Part shown: positions 21,243-31,121 of the stretch, piece by piece
Numbering within the stretch: the first letter of the stretch is position 1
How the letters are laid out: every line of letters starts with the position of its first letter
Assembly (NCBI GenBank): GCA_023375785.1
Contig: SZWC01008544.1
Span: 24,686 to 59,887, forward strand
Direction of reading: 5' to 3'
DNA length: 35,202 nt
Source: Penium margaritaceum
Taxonomy: Eukaryota > Streptophyta > Zygnematophyceae > Desmidiales > Peniaceae
Translations under genes and position numbers: made by a program
The notes under the pieces: generated by a model
Databases searched by the model: none
What the model was told of the DNA's origin: nothing
Seen by the model: the letters and a program-made list of their open reading frames with translations, nothing else

Positions 21243-22093
21243 AATTGGAGAAGCTAGGCAAAAGGTTGGGGCAACAGCGTTGTTGATGCAGCGTGCGGGC
21301 TTCCACGCTTGTTGCTTAAGTCTAGTGCCCCCTTAGTCTACTGCTCTAGAGTCTAAGTCTGGAAGCTCTTGGTTTGTTACTAACAAACGCGTGCCAGTGT
21401 TAGCGCCAGAAAGCATCTGAAAACTGGAAGTGACTGATTATGAATGAAGAATAAGCAACAATGGGAGACCCCTCCAAGGTCTAGCTCCCCCCATAGCTCT
21501 GTAGGGCTTGTTACTCAGCTAACGAGCCAATCAGAAAACAGACCTAGACCTATTTTCTGGCAGGCAGGGTTTTCTCGGTGAGCCCTACTTCACGGCCGAC
21601 AGCCCAAAACCCTGGCGTCGTCCGCTTTGCCTGAAACCTGGACCATACCATAATACGGAATCTATGAACACAGTCGTGCGGTCAGAAACAGCTAGAAAAA
21701 TAGCAAGAAAGAGCTATGGCTGCCCGAACCCAGGCATTGCCTATGATGGTCCATGATGCCAAACAGTGCCACGCAACATGAGACATGGACCCTAGGCAGA
21801 GCATGACGCTACAGACGCAATGGTACAGTCAGATCCAATGCCTGATGCATGCAGACATCATTTGTGGTGACAGTGACCGCCGGCGGCCCGACCGCCGAGG
21901 AGGCATGCCGATGGAGCTGAGCACGTTGCCGAAGAGAGGAAGCTCCAACGAACTGCGAGTAGGCCTCAACTTGCGTCTGCTCCACTGGACGATACTCCAA
22001 CAGCGTCAAGTCTTGCCATCAATCATATGCACGCCGATGTACACAAGCCGGGAGGACACAACAAAGCACAATGAGGATGCGCAAAATCCAACA
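21243..22093 (-). repeat. L 5' LTR (851 bp)
   Basis: On the minus strand it begins TGTTGGATTTTGCGC at 22093 and ends next to the PBS at 21243. It keeps the unoccupied target of the 530-bp transposon (AATCAGAAAACAGACC). Its start directly abuts the resumed R 5' LTR, so the two LTRs form the centre of a large inverted repeat. Confidence 0.92.
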
Positions 22094-22847
22094 CAGGAGT
22101 GTCATCCGGTGGAGCCGATGTACGCTGAGGCCTACACGTAGTTTGCTGGAGCTTCCTTCCTACGGAAACGTGGTGAGCTCTATCGAAAGGCTTCCTCGGC
22201 GGTCGGGCTATAGTCATTGCTTCTGTTGATGCTGTATGCATGCGTCCAACGCTAGATCTGACTATACTATTGTGTCTGTAGCGTCATGCTCTGTCTAGGG
22301 TCTATGTCTCATTTTGCGTGGCACTGTTTGGCATCATGGACCACCGTAGGTACTGCCTGGATTCGGGCAGCCATAACTCTTCACTGCTGTTTTTCTAGCT
22401 GATTCTGACCACACGACTGCGTTTGCAGCGTTGCTATTATGGTATGGTCCACGTTTTAGGCAAAACGGACGACGCCCAGGTCTTGGGCTGTCAGCCATAT
22501 GGCAGGGCTAACCGAGAAAATCCTGCATGCCATAAACCATGTCTAGGTCTTTTTTGTGATTGGCCGGTTAGCTCAGTAAAAAACTCTACAGAGATGGGGA
22601 GGATCTACAACTTGGAGGGGTCTCCCGTTGTTGTTCATTCTTCATTCCTAATCAGTCACTTTCAGTTTCCAACTGCTTTCTGGCATTAACACTAGGGCGA
22701 GCATTTCTCAGTAACAAACCCAGAGCATCCAGACTTCGAGTCTAGAGTGGCAGACTGAGGGGGCAGCAGACTAACCAACGAGCGTGGAAGCCCACACGCT
22801 GCATCAATAACATTGCTACCCCAACATAGTGCCTAGCTTTTTTAGCT
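22094..22847 (+). repeat. Second part of the R 5' LTR
   Basis: It continues the LTR interrupted at about 12780, with GTCATCCGGTGGAGCC matching position about 95 of the 3' LTR. It ends in TTTTTTAGCT just before the PBS. Together with 12682-12780 it gives about 853 bp, equal to the L LTR length. Confidence 0.88.
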
Positions 22848-22860
22848 TGGTATCAAAGCC
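22848..22860 (+). other. Primer-binding site of R
   Basis: TGGTATCAAAGCC lies directly after the 5' LTR and is one base different from the usual plant initiator-Met PBS. Confidence 0.9.
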
Positions 22861-24277
22861 AGAGCGTAGCAGGAGCAGCAAAAGACTGGCGTACAGGTCC
22901 CAGACAACGTCGGTGGACCCCGATACGCGTCAGTGCAGGGGAAATGCTGCCACATTTTTTTCTGGCAACATTGACCCGCCTGGTGGCGGTGTCAGATCTT
23001 TTTTCCCACGGCCACTAGGCCAAGGGAAATAGTGCCGGATTTTGGTCGGCAGTACTGACCCCCACGCGTGACGCAAGGAGGTCAGCGGCTAGCGACGTCA
23101 CGCATCGCGACAACGACGCACGTGGCAATGTTAGCGAGGTGCAATAACTGGCAGTAGCAGCAAGTAGCAGTAGCAGCCCACATCAGTAGCAGCAGTAGCT
23201 TGTAGCAGGAGTGGGCAGTGGCAGCAGCAGCCATGAGTAGTTGTGCAGAGCAGAAGCACCTAGCGACAGGAGCAGCTCACACCATCTCGCAGTATCAGTA
23301 GCCCGCAGCAGTAGTAGCTAGCAGCAATAGCCCGTAGTAGCAGTAGTAGCGGTTGCGAGCAGGAGATGCAGTAGCAAGCAGGAGTAGCAGCAGGTTGCAA
23401 CAGTAGTAAGAGTGAGCAACAATAGTAGTTGGCTGTAGCAACAGAAACAACGAGCAGCAGGCCGGTAGCAGCCAGAAGCAGCAGCAGCTAGCAGCAACTG
23501 CTGCAACAGCAGCCAGTAGCAATAGTAGCTGCTGCTACTTGAAGCCCGTTGCTTGCCACGAGGAGCGAGCTGCAAGTAGCAAGCTCGCTGCTCGCAATGA
23601 GCAATGAAATACAAGCAGCGATCAACAAGCTCGGTGCTCACAATTCGCTGCTCACAACGAGCAGGGAGATCACTTTGACCAACAAAAAAAAGAAAAAATA
23701 AAGCAATCCCCTACCCCACTAGCGGCTTTGCAGCGGCTGCAGCCACTACCATAGCCGCTATAGTAGCCACACCAGCCATAGCAGCACGCAGCAGCGTAGC
23801 ACCAGCAGCAGTGGCAGCAACAGCAGTTGCTGTTGCAAGAGTAGTCGTAGCAATAGTAGTAGCCGCAGCCGCCGCACCAACAGCACCTGCATTAGTAGCA
23901 GTTGCCGCTACTGCACCAATGACCACAGTAGCAGCGGAAGCACCCACAGTAGCTACTACATCAGGAGACCAACAGTAGCAGCAGCTGCGGTAGCAGCAGC
24001 GACTGTAGCAGGAGTAACAGCTGCCCTACAACTGACACATCAGCAGCCCTAGCACCAGCCAATGTTGCCGTCAGCAGTCGTTAGTTGACATCACTACTGA
24101 CGTCATTGCTGACGTCATCAGCAAGAAAATAATGAAAAAGGAGGAAAACAGGGAAACACTCTACAATAGCCACCCTGTAAAACGGAGCAAGTGCTGAAGA
24201 CGTCGGCCATCCTAGGCTGACGTCACCGGTGACATCAGCAACAAAAAAAAAAGAGGAGGGGAGTACCATAAGCCACC
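22861..24277 (+). other. R 5' leader with CAG/TAG repeats and TGACGTCA sites
   Basis: This is a long leader without a supported gene. The first 250 bases match the inverted L leader. CAG/TAG/CAA triplets fill about 23150-23530 and 23750-24050. TGACGTCA palindromes are at 24098-24105, 24110-24117 and 24218-24225, with near copies TGACATCA at about 24086 and 24230. These match the bZIP C-box/CRE core and are conserved in the L leader, so they may control the element, although their function is untested. Confidence 0.8.
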
Positions 24278-25951
24278 ATGGTTAACAACCCCAGTGGGGA
24301 GGGGTCCTCCTCTATTGGGGGGACCCCTAGCCCCCCTTTTTTGTAGTAGCTACAGCACTTGCAACAATAGCAGTAACAGTAGCATCAGCAACAATAGCAA
24401 TAGCAGTAGCAACAGTAGGAGCAACAGCAGCAGTAACAACAACAATAACAACAGAAACAGCATCAACATCAGTCTACAGGCTTTGTTGCCGACGCCTCCG
24501 ACCCCCTGGCTGCCATTCGACAGGAGCTTCTTGCACTAACACAACAACTTGCAGCATTACAGTCGTTGGCATCACAAACTCACACTAGTGTCCCGTCGCC
24601 TTTCCTTCCCCTCGGCACGCCAGCCCCGCTGTGTCTGTTGCCAAGCACTACTTGGCACAGGAGCAGGCTCAGCGGTAGCGACAGATAGTGACTTCAATCC
24701 TTGGCCCCACTCTGGGTGCCAGCCATAGGCCAAAGGACTTTGAGACCCCACCCCCGCCGCTTTAGGCCAGGGAGCAGTTCCGGAGCTGGGAACTCAGTTT
24801 CCGCATTTGGGCACAGGGTGAGGGCGTGTAGGCGTACTACACCCTTCCGTACGACTCTATCCAGGCCGACCAGCTATATGACGCTGGTCGCGCTGCAGGT
24901 GCCCTCGTCCCAGTCGCTCCTCCGGCTTCACGCATGGCCCTAGTGCCCTTCCTCGGTGACTTCACTGCCGGCAGGACTCGAGACCTTGCGGCCGCATGGC
25001 ACGTCCTCATCCGTCCCCATCGCCTATCCAGCGAGGCTGAGACCAGCTGCCTGTTGCGAGATTTGAACTCCTTGCACATGGGGGAGACCGAGATGGTCAC
25101 CCTCCTAATGATAGTGGGCTGAGGACATCCTCCGTGGCCTAGGCACCTCTGCTCCACCCTCTCTGGCCGCGCTCCTCACAATCAAGCCCAGTGCCACCCC
25201 CGTGTACACCGACGTCTTCGTCCACTACTAGAAGGATGTCCTTTCCACTATGGTGGCCTAGGGCACCCTCATACCCTGGGCATAAGAGCACTTCCTCAGG
25301 ATTGAGGAAGCTCATATGGAGTCCCACATCGAGTGCACAGAGGCCCTCGCCTCCCTTGGAGTCGCCTCCATGGCCGTCGCTTCCCCCTGAGCAACTGCAT
25401 CCACCAACTCCTTGTTTTCGGCAAAGAAGAAGGGCGAGGGCAAGAAGGACTAGGGTCCTCAGTAGCAACAGCAGTAGTAGGTGATTGGGTTTAGTGGTGG
25501 TGGCTCGGTCTGCCACAACTGTGGCCAGCTTGGACACGCGTGGTACACTTTCCCGTTATCGACGGACAAGGCAAGCGTCATTGCCACCATGCGTCTCCAG
25601 TGTGAGCGCCGTCTCGCCTTTGCCGCCGTCGCTATCATTGACACTGATGCCTCCACCCCATCCAGCGACACCACTCCTCAGATAGCCCCACTTGTCCCCC
25701 TGTCACCAGCTCCACAGCAAAATCATACGCAACCATCGGCGCCCTCGTTTCCATGTCCAGTACAGTCCTCCTTCTATCTAGGCTTTGGCGCAGTCACTTT
25801 GCACTTCGTCTACACTGTCAGACCGTGCACTAGCGAGCGTCATCTCGGGCAGTTCATCGCGCTCGAGCTCGGCCTGCCTCACCCTCCCCCCCGGGAAGTC
25901 GAGTTGCGTTACCTCCTGCCCGTCTGTCCTGCCTTACATGACAGAGACTGA
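24278..25951 (+). pseudogene. gag: R gag
   Basis: ATG 24278-24280 sits in GCCACCATGG, an optimal start context. One frame runs through MVNNPSGEGSSSIGGTP, a tract of about 44 codons that are mainly CAG/CAA with 8 TAG and 3 TAA, and a coiled coil (LAAIRQELLALTQQLAAL). A one-base deletion near 24615 shifts the frame. The body (YYTLPYDS, FLGDFTAGR, LSSEAETSCLL) and the knuckle follow. The knuckle reads CHNCGQLGHAWYTF, so the last Cys is Phe. It ends at TGA 25949-25951, as L gag does. The early codons can fold as GGGGTCCTCC/GGGGGACCCC. Gag would form the particle. Confidence 0.85.
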
Positions 25952-26425
25952 GTTGTGATCATGACCCGCTTCCTCATCCGCCTCGTCGTCTCCTGTGCCC
26001 TCTACCCCTCTCTATGACAACGTCGCATGGCTTATTGATTAGCAGTCTCGGTTTGTGCCTCCGTCCATCGCATCCGCTTCCCTTGCTTACTGCCATGTGA
26101 CTGTCAGTAGTTTGGTAACTCCGGTCCAGGACACTGCCAAGACCTAGGTCATTGACTCCGGAGCCACACATCACATGACCGCCTCTCGCGAGGCCTTCAG
26201 TGTGTTTGGTCCTGTTGGCGATGTGTATGGTGTCGGGACAGGCTCCGGACAGGTGTTACCTGTCCACGGCATTCGCATTGTTTGTTTCCGTGGTCCTGCT
26301 GGTGATGATTTCGTGACTGACGTCCTCTTTGTCCCAGGTCTTGAGCTCAGCCTTCTGTCCGTCACTGCCCTTTACCACATGAGCATGGATGTTCTGCACT
26401 CACGTGGCATTGGCACTGTGTCTTA
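25952..26425 (+). pseudogene. pol: R pol: aspartic protease
   Basis: The active site is intact, VIDSGATHHM, followed by FGPVGDVYGVGTGSGQVLP and DVLFVPGLELSLLSV. In-frame TAGs lie before it: one just before QSRFVPP, and one before VIDSG where L has Trp. The domain runs into a 364-bp foreign insertion after GIGTVS. Among the copies here this protease has the best-preserved active site. Confidence 0.85.
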
Positions 26426-26789
26426 AAATCCTACTTCGCCAATGCCCGGGAGGGTAAGGCAGAACCCTGATGGGACGCATGTTTGGAGGGGAGCGAGGGC
26501 TGTTTTTACCTGAGCACAAGACTACCTCTCTGTTGAATGTGTTCTCCCATTGACTTTGGATTCACGACTCAAGGTTTGCGTAGCAACAGAAGGAGGACGG
26601 CAGAAGCCTAATGACAGCGGTACGGTAAACCCGTCTCCGGATGGAGCTGTACTGCCCGACTAGCCAATGCCCAGTCTGGAAGGAGTGAAACGGACCGACG
26701 GTTGCCATTGTAACAGTTCCCGGAAGGGAGCCCAGTGGGAGGTATTTTCAGCCCGGACCATCTATAAAAACCAAAGATAAAAATAAAAA
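26426..26789 (+). mobile_element. 364-bp A-tailed insertion in R pol
   Basis: TCTTA occurs on both sides (26421-26425 and 26790-26794), and the L copy is continuous across this point. The 3' end is A-rich (CTATAAAAACCAAAGATAAAAATAAAAA), and the ends are not inverted repeats. An A-rich tail with a short duplication fits a SINE or other LINE-mobilised RNA. CCAATGCCC occurs twice inside. No clear tRNA A/B boxes were found, so the class is open. Confidence 0.6.
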
Positions 26790-26794
26790 TCTTA

Positions 26795-27944
26795 ACATCC
26801 GTCTGGTCTTGTCGTTCTGCACGCCACCGCCCGTGGCAACCTGTGGCACGTACCTCGTTTGTCCTCCCAACCCCCTATCCCCTCCCCGTCCGCCCCGACG
26901 GGCCATGTCTTTGTCACCAGCACATTGTCACCGCAGCACACCCGTTTCTTACACCGCCACCTTTGCCATGTGCACTATGCTGCAGTGAACAGCATGCTCT
27001 GCACCCAGCCGGCCAGGGGCCGAGCCCCAGACTCCTTCCCCTAGCTGTGCCCCACATAGTGCATTGATTACGTTCAGGGCAAGATGCACCGCTCCACCTA
27101 CCCCCAGTCATTCTCCAGTGCGTTCGCCCCTCTGGACCTCGTCCATTCTGATGTCATGGGTCCTCTCCATACCGAGTCTGTCGGGGAGCACGGCCGTTAT
27201 GTCCTCACCCTCACTGACGACTTCTCTTGCTACCGCTGGGTCTTTTGCCTTCAGCAAAAGAGCGATGTCACTCAAACCATTCGGGACTCGTTTGTCCATA
27301 CCAAGCGCGAGTATGGTCGGCCTCTCTGCCACTTTTGCTTTGATCGTGGTGGCGAATACATGGGAGAGACCACGACTTTCCTCACCTCCCACGGTATCCA
27401 CCATGAGACGTCGATACCTTACACACTGGCCCAGAATGTCGTCTCCAAGTGGTGGAACCGCACCATGGCTGACGCCGTCTGCACCATGCGAGTCGAGTCT
27501 GGCCTCTCTGATTGCTTCTATTTTGAGGCCATGGCCTACATGACGTGGGTTTAGAATCAGATTCCCCATAGACCCCTTCCTTGCCAGTCTATGCCGTACC
27601 AGCACTGGTGCGGTCAGCGTGCTAACCTCCACCCCGCTCGTGTCTGGGGCTACGTGGCCATTGTGTGGCTGTCTGCCCCGCAGCAGGGAGGCAAGCTCTT
27701 CCTCCGTGGCCGTCCTTGCACCTTCTTTGGTGTGTCCCATCAGTCCAAGGCCTGGCTCTTTTGGGATCCCTCCTAGGAGTGCATCGTCAAGAGCCACGAC
27801 GCCCTCTTCTTTGAGGAGTTTTTTCCTCACGACCTCGTCTGCTCCGGCTCATCAGTGTCCCTCCCGTCGCGGGGGGGAGTGATGAGTCCGGTCCCCATCC
27901 TACCGCTTCCGGGCGGCACATCACATGGTCCCTACGAGTCGGTA
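26795..27944 (+). pseudogene. pol: R pol: integrase
   Basis: Order: the zinc region with MHRSTYP (its last Cys changed to Tyr, CIDY), LVHSDVMGPL (first Asp), TLTDDFS, FDRGGEYMG (second Asp) and NVVSKWWNRT. The third catalytic residue is Lys instead of Glu (27447-27449), as in L. TAG at 27552-27554 replaces Trp of the L copy, and another TAG follows WDPS. The C-terminal blocks (RVWGYVAIVW, DALFFEEFFPHD) lead to the repeat linker. It is likely inactive. Confidence 0.88.
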
Positions 27945-28443
27945 GCCCAAGTAGTGTCCGCCGGTCCCTTTGAGCCGACATCCCTAGTCGTGTCCGCTGG
28001 CTCCTCTGGGCCGGCAGCCCCAGTCGAGTCCGCTGGCCCCTCTGGGCCGGCAGCCCCAGTCGCGTCCGCCGGCTCCTCCGGGCCGACAGCTGCAGTTGCG
28101 TATGCTGGTCCCTCCAAGCCGGCGGTCCCAGTTGCATCCACTGTCCCCTCCGGGACAGCAGCCCCAGTCGCGTTCGCTGGCCCCTCCGGGCCGACAGCCC
28201 CAGTGGCGTTCGCTGGCCCCTCCGGGCCAGCAACCCCAGTCATGTCCGTTGGCTCCTCTGGGCTTGTAGCCCGTGGCGCGTCCATTGGTCCCTCCAGGCC
28301 AATAGCTCCTGTTGAGTCTAATGGTTCCTCTGCGTTGGTAGCCCCATCCGCGTCTGCTGGTTGTTTCGGGCCGGAAGACCCGTCCGCGTCCATTGGTCCC
28401 TTCGCACCAGGAGCTCCGTCTACCTCCGCCAGCACCTCAGACT
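27945..28443 (+). repeat. 36-bp tandem repeats coding a 12-residue Pro/Ala linker in R pol
   Basis: About 14 units of 36 bp encode AAPVASAGPSGP-like 12-mers between integrase and RT, matching 16178-16675 in L. Each unit holds a GGCC...GGCC self-complementary core. The frame is open throughout. Antisense open frames over this region are by-products of the repeat. Confidence 0.88.
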
Positions 28444-28639
28444 CGGTGCCATCTACTGCCTTACCGCGCTATACACGTGGCTCAGGCGGCAGCCTCCAAC
28501 CCAGGCTGTCTGTGAGCGTGTAGACCACCACACAATGCACAGTGGCGTCTTGGCCCCCGATCGTCCCACGTGTCTCTTCCACTCCTACGATAGTGTGGGG
28601 ACATTGGTGCAAAGGCCCTCGGTCTATCCACTTTAGCCA

Positions 28640-30342
28640 TAATTGCAAACCTCCACCCGAGCTCTGCACTGGGCCATGTCATGCTCCATCAAGAGCATCG
28701 GCATGCTGTCACGGCTACACTCACACGTGTCCCACCTGGAGCTTGAGATGCACACGCCCTTGCAGTCCACTCCACGGTGCGCATGGAGGATCCAGCCATC
28801 CTACACGAGGCTCGATCCTCCCTCGAGGCTGCACATTGGGATGCTGCCTGCGCCAATGAGCTTGCTGCTATCTTGCAATACCACGTGTATGACCTCGTTG
28901 ATCTCTCTCCAGGTGAGAAGGCCAATGGTGCCAAGTGGGTCTTCCAACGCAAGTGGAAGCCGGATGGGTCCTTGGACAAGTACAAGGCCCGCCTCATAGC
29001 CAAGGGGTTCGCTCCTATCCCTAGGGTTGATTACAACCAGATCTTTGCCTCAGTTGGCCAATTCTTCACTAGCCGGGCGCTCTTCAGCCTTGTTGCCCAG
29101 CACGGGTGGGAGCTGCATCAGATGGACGTGAGTAACACTTTCCTCCATGGCTCGCTTAAGGGTGAGGAGCTTTACATGGTACAGCCTCCAGGCTTCAACA
29201 ACACTGGGAAGGTCTCGCGGCTGCAAAAGGCCCTCTACGGCCTGAAGCAATTGCCTCGGAAATAGAACTAGGAGATTAGTCGCAAGCTCCTCCGCGACGG
29301 CCTCCTAGGCTATACTACTGACCCTGCACTATTCATCACCCCGCGACAGCAGACCTTCGTCAACGATCCAAGTATACGTCGAAGATCTCCTCATTGCGTC
29401 GCCAGACATGGCTACCATCTAGCGCATCAAGGACTTGATGCACACCGCCTACCAGATGAAGGATCTTGGGTTTGGCGGAATCTTCCTGGGCTTGGAGCTG
29501 GAGCATGATTACTCCCAAGGCATCTTGCACGTCCATCAGGCCGCCTATGTACAAAGTCTCTCTACTCACTTCACGGAGGAATTACCCCTCGTGCCAACTG
29601 CATCCTCACCCATATCACACGATGGTTAGGCAAAGCTAAAGAGCTCTGACCAAGCCGTTGTGGGGGAGCCGGTTGACGTGACCTTGTATCTGCGAGTCAT
29701 CGGGTCACTTATGTTCCTGGCGACAACGACACGTCGAGATACGCGTTCGTCGTCAACCTCCTGGCTTAGTTATCTCAGGAGTTGCGTCACCTCCACATCA
29801 AGGCCACAATCCGAGTACTGTGATTTGTCATCTCAACTCCACAGCGAGGTCTCATGTTCCGCCAATAGCCGTCTGTTGTCGCGGTGGGCTACAGCGACAG
29901 TGACTGGGTCGGCAGTCCAGACGGTAAGAGCCGTACAAGTTGGATCTTTCTGGTTGGCGGTACGGCTCTGTCCTAGCGCAGTGGCAAGCAAGGGTACATT
30001 GCACGTAGCACTGCTGATGCTAAGTACGTAGCCCTTGGTTTAGGCGCATGTGAGAGCGTGTGGCTACGTAGTATGTTGTCCTTGTTGCATCAGGTCGTAG
30101 CATCCATCATGTCGCATTGTGACAATGAGAGTGCCATGGCCATCGCAGACAATGACGGCGTGTATCACACATGCACAAAGCACATCAATGCTGAGTATTA
30201 CTATGTGCGTTTGTTGTTGCATGACAGCAGCGTCAGCATTATGTGGCTTGAGACAACATGGCAGCTGGCTGACTTCTTGACTAAGGCAGTGAAGCGTGAC
30301 TTGTTCAAGAAGGCTGTGATTTCAGTTGGCATGCGTTCATGA
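28640..30342 (+). pseudogene. pol: R pol: reverse transcriptase and RNase H
   Basis: The RT is clear: GAKWVFQRKWKPDGSLDKYK, VDYNQIFASVGQF, QMDVSNTFLHGSL and MVQPPGF. RNase H has HCDNESAMAIAD, TKHINAEYYYV and ADFLTKAVK. YVDD reads YVED (29375-29386) and is reached only after a one-base insertion near 29363. TAGs at 29263-29265 and 29269-29271 follow LPRK, and others occur after ATI, DG, LLA and LS; several are shared with L. A one-base deletion near 29740 shifts the frame again. It ends at TGA 30340-30342. Confidence 0.88.
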
Positions 30343-30440
30343 GTTGCACTCTTTGTTCTGGCCTGTGTCTCTATGTGCCCTCGAAAAGTCTATCTATTGA
30401 ATGTGTTACTGCCCGCCCATGTGGACTGTGGCTATGATTC

Positions 30441-30449
30441 ATAGGGGAG
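30441..30449 (+). other. Polypurine tract of R
   Basis: ATAGGGGAG directly precedes the TGTTG start of the 3' LTR at 30450. Confidence 0.75.
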
Positions 30450-31102
30450 TGTTGTTTTTTTAGCATCCATCATTGTGCTCTATTGTGTCCTCCCGACTTG
30501 TGTACATCAGCGTGGAGATGAATGACGGGGAGACTGGACACTGCTGGACTGTCGTCCGGTGGAGCCAATGCACGCTTAGGCCTACAAGCAGTTTGCTGGC
30601 ACCTCCTTCTTGCGTCAACGTGCTTACCTCCATCGGCAGGCCTCCTTGGCGGTTTGGCCACCAATGGTCAGTGCCACTTCACATGCTGTCTACATGCGTC
30701 TGGTGTTGGATCTGACTATACTATTGCATCTGCAGTGTCATACTCTGTCTAGGGTCCATGTGTCAGGTTGCATGGCACTATTTGGCATCATGGACCATCG
30801 TAGGCACTGCCTGGGTTCGGGCAGCCATAACTCTTTGCTGTTATTCTTCTAGCTGTTTCTGACCACAAGACTGCGTTTGCAGAGTCGGTATTATGGTATG
30901 GTCCAGTTTTCAGGCAAAACGGACGACGCCCGGGTTTTGGGCTGTCGGCCGTCTGGCAGGGCTCACCGAGAAAACCCTGCCTGACAGACTTGGACTGTAG
31001 AGCGGCAAACTGAGGGGTCAGCAGACTAAGCAACGAGCGTGGAAGCTCGCACACTACATCAACAACACAACGGTCCCAACCTGCTGCCTAGCATTTCTAG
31101 CT
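30450..31102 (+). repeat. R 3' LTR (653 bp, internally deleted)
   Basis: It starts TGTTGTTTTTTTAGC and ends CATTTCTAGCT, matching the split 5' LTR. About 200 bases are missing at about 30980 compared with the 5' LTR (the region from about 22532 to 22728). ACACA directly follows, completing the target duplication. Confidence 0.88.
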
Positions 31103-31121
31103 ACACAAACACATCCCGCAC

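Larger units (their letters stand above)
12781..22093 (-). mobile_element. Element L: full-length Copia inserted in opposite orientation into the R 5' LTR
   Basis: L is of the same family as R and lies on the minus strand. Its 5' LTR is 21243-22093, PBS 21230-21242, gag 18262-19943, protease and integrase follow, RNase H ends at 14257, PPT 14150-14161, and the 3' LTR is about 12781-14149. The outer end of the 3' LTR lacks about 23 bases compared with the 5' LTR, so the target duplication cannot be read. About 40 differences in 310 aligned LTR bases (near 13%) were counted by eye. The 3' LTR is itself interrupted by a 530-bp DNA transposon. Confidence 0.87.
12682..31102 (+). mobile_element. 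Element R: full-length Copia inserted into C2 and carrying L
   Basis: R starts TGTTGG at 12682 and ends at 31102. ACACA is present on both sides (12677-12681 and 31103-31107) as a 5-bp target duplication. Its 5' LTR is split: the first 99 or so bases lie at 12682-12780, and the rest resumes at 22094 after element L. Without L it is about 9.1 kb: LTR, PBS, leader, gag, protease, integrase, repeat linker, RT, RNase H, PPT, LTR. Its two LTRs are clearly more diverged than those of L, in agreement with L being inserted later. Confidence 0.88.

Noticed and set aside
23711..23947. Ala/Thr-rich 78-codon protein on the minus strand
   Set aside because: This is a low-complexity by-product of the CAG/TAG/GCA leader repeats of R.
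27108..28435. Antisense frames of 240, 148 and 167 codons in R
   Set aside because: They overlap integrase and the repeat linker on the opposite strand. GC-rich sense codons leave the antisense open; there is no independent signature.
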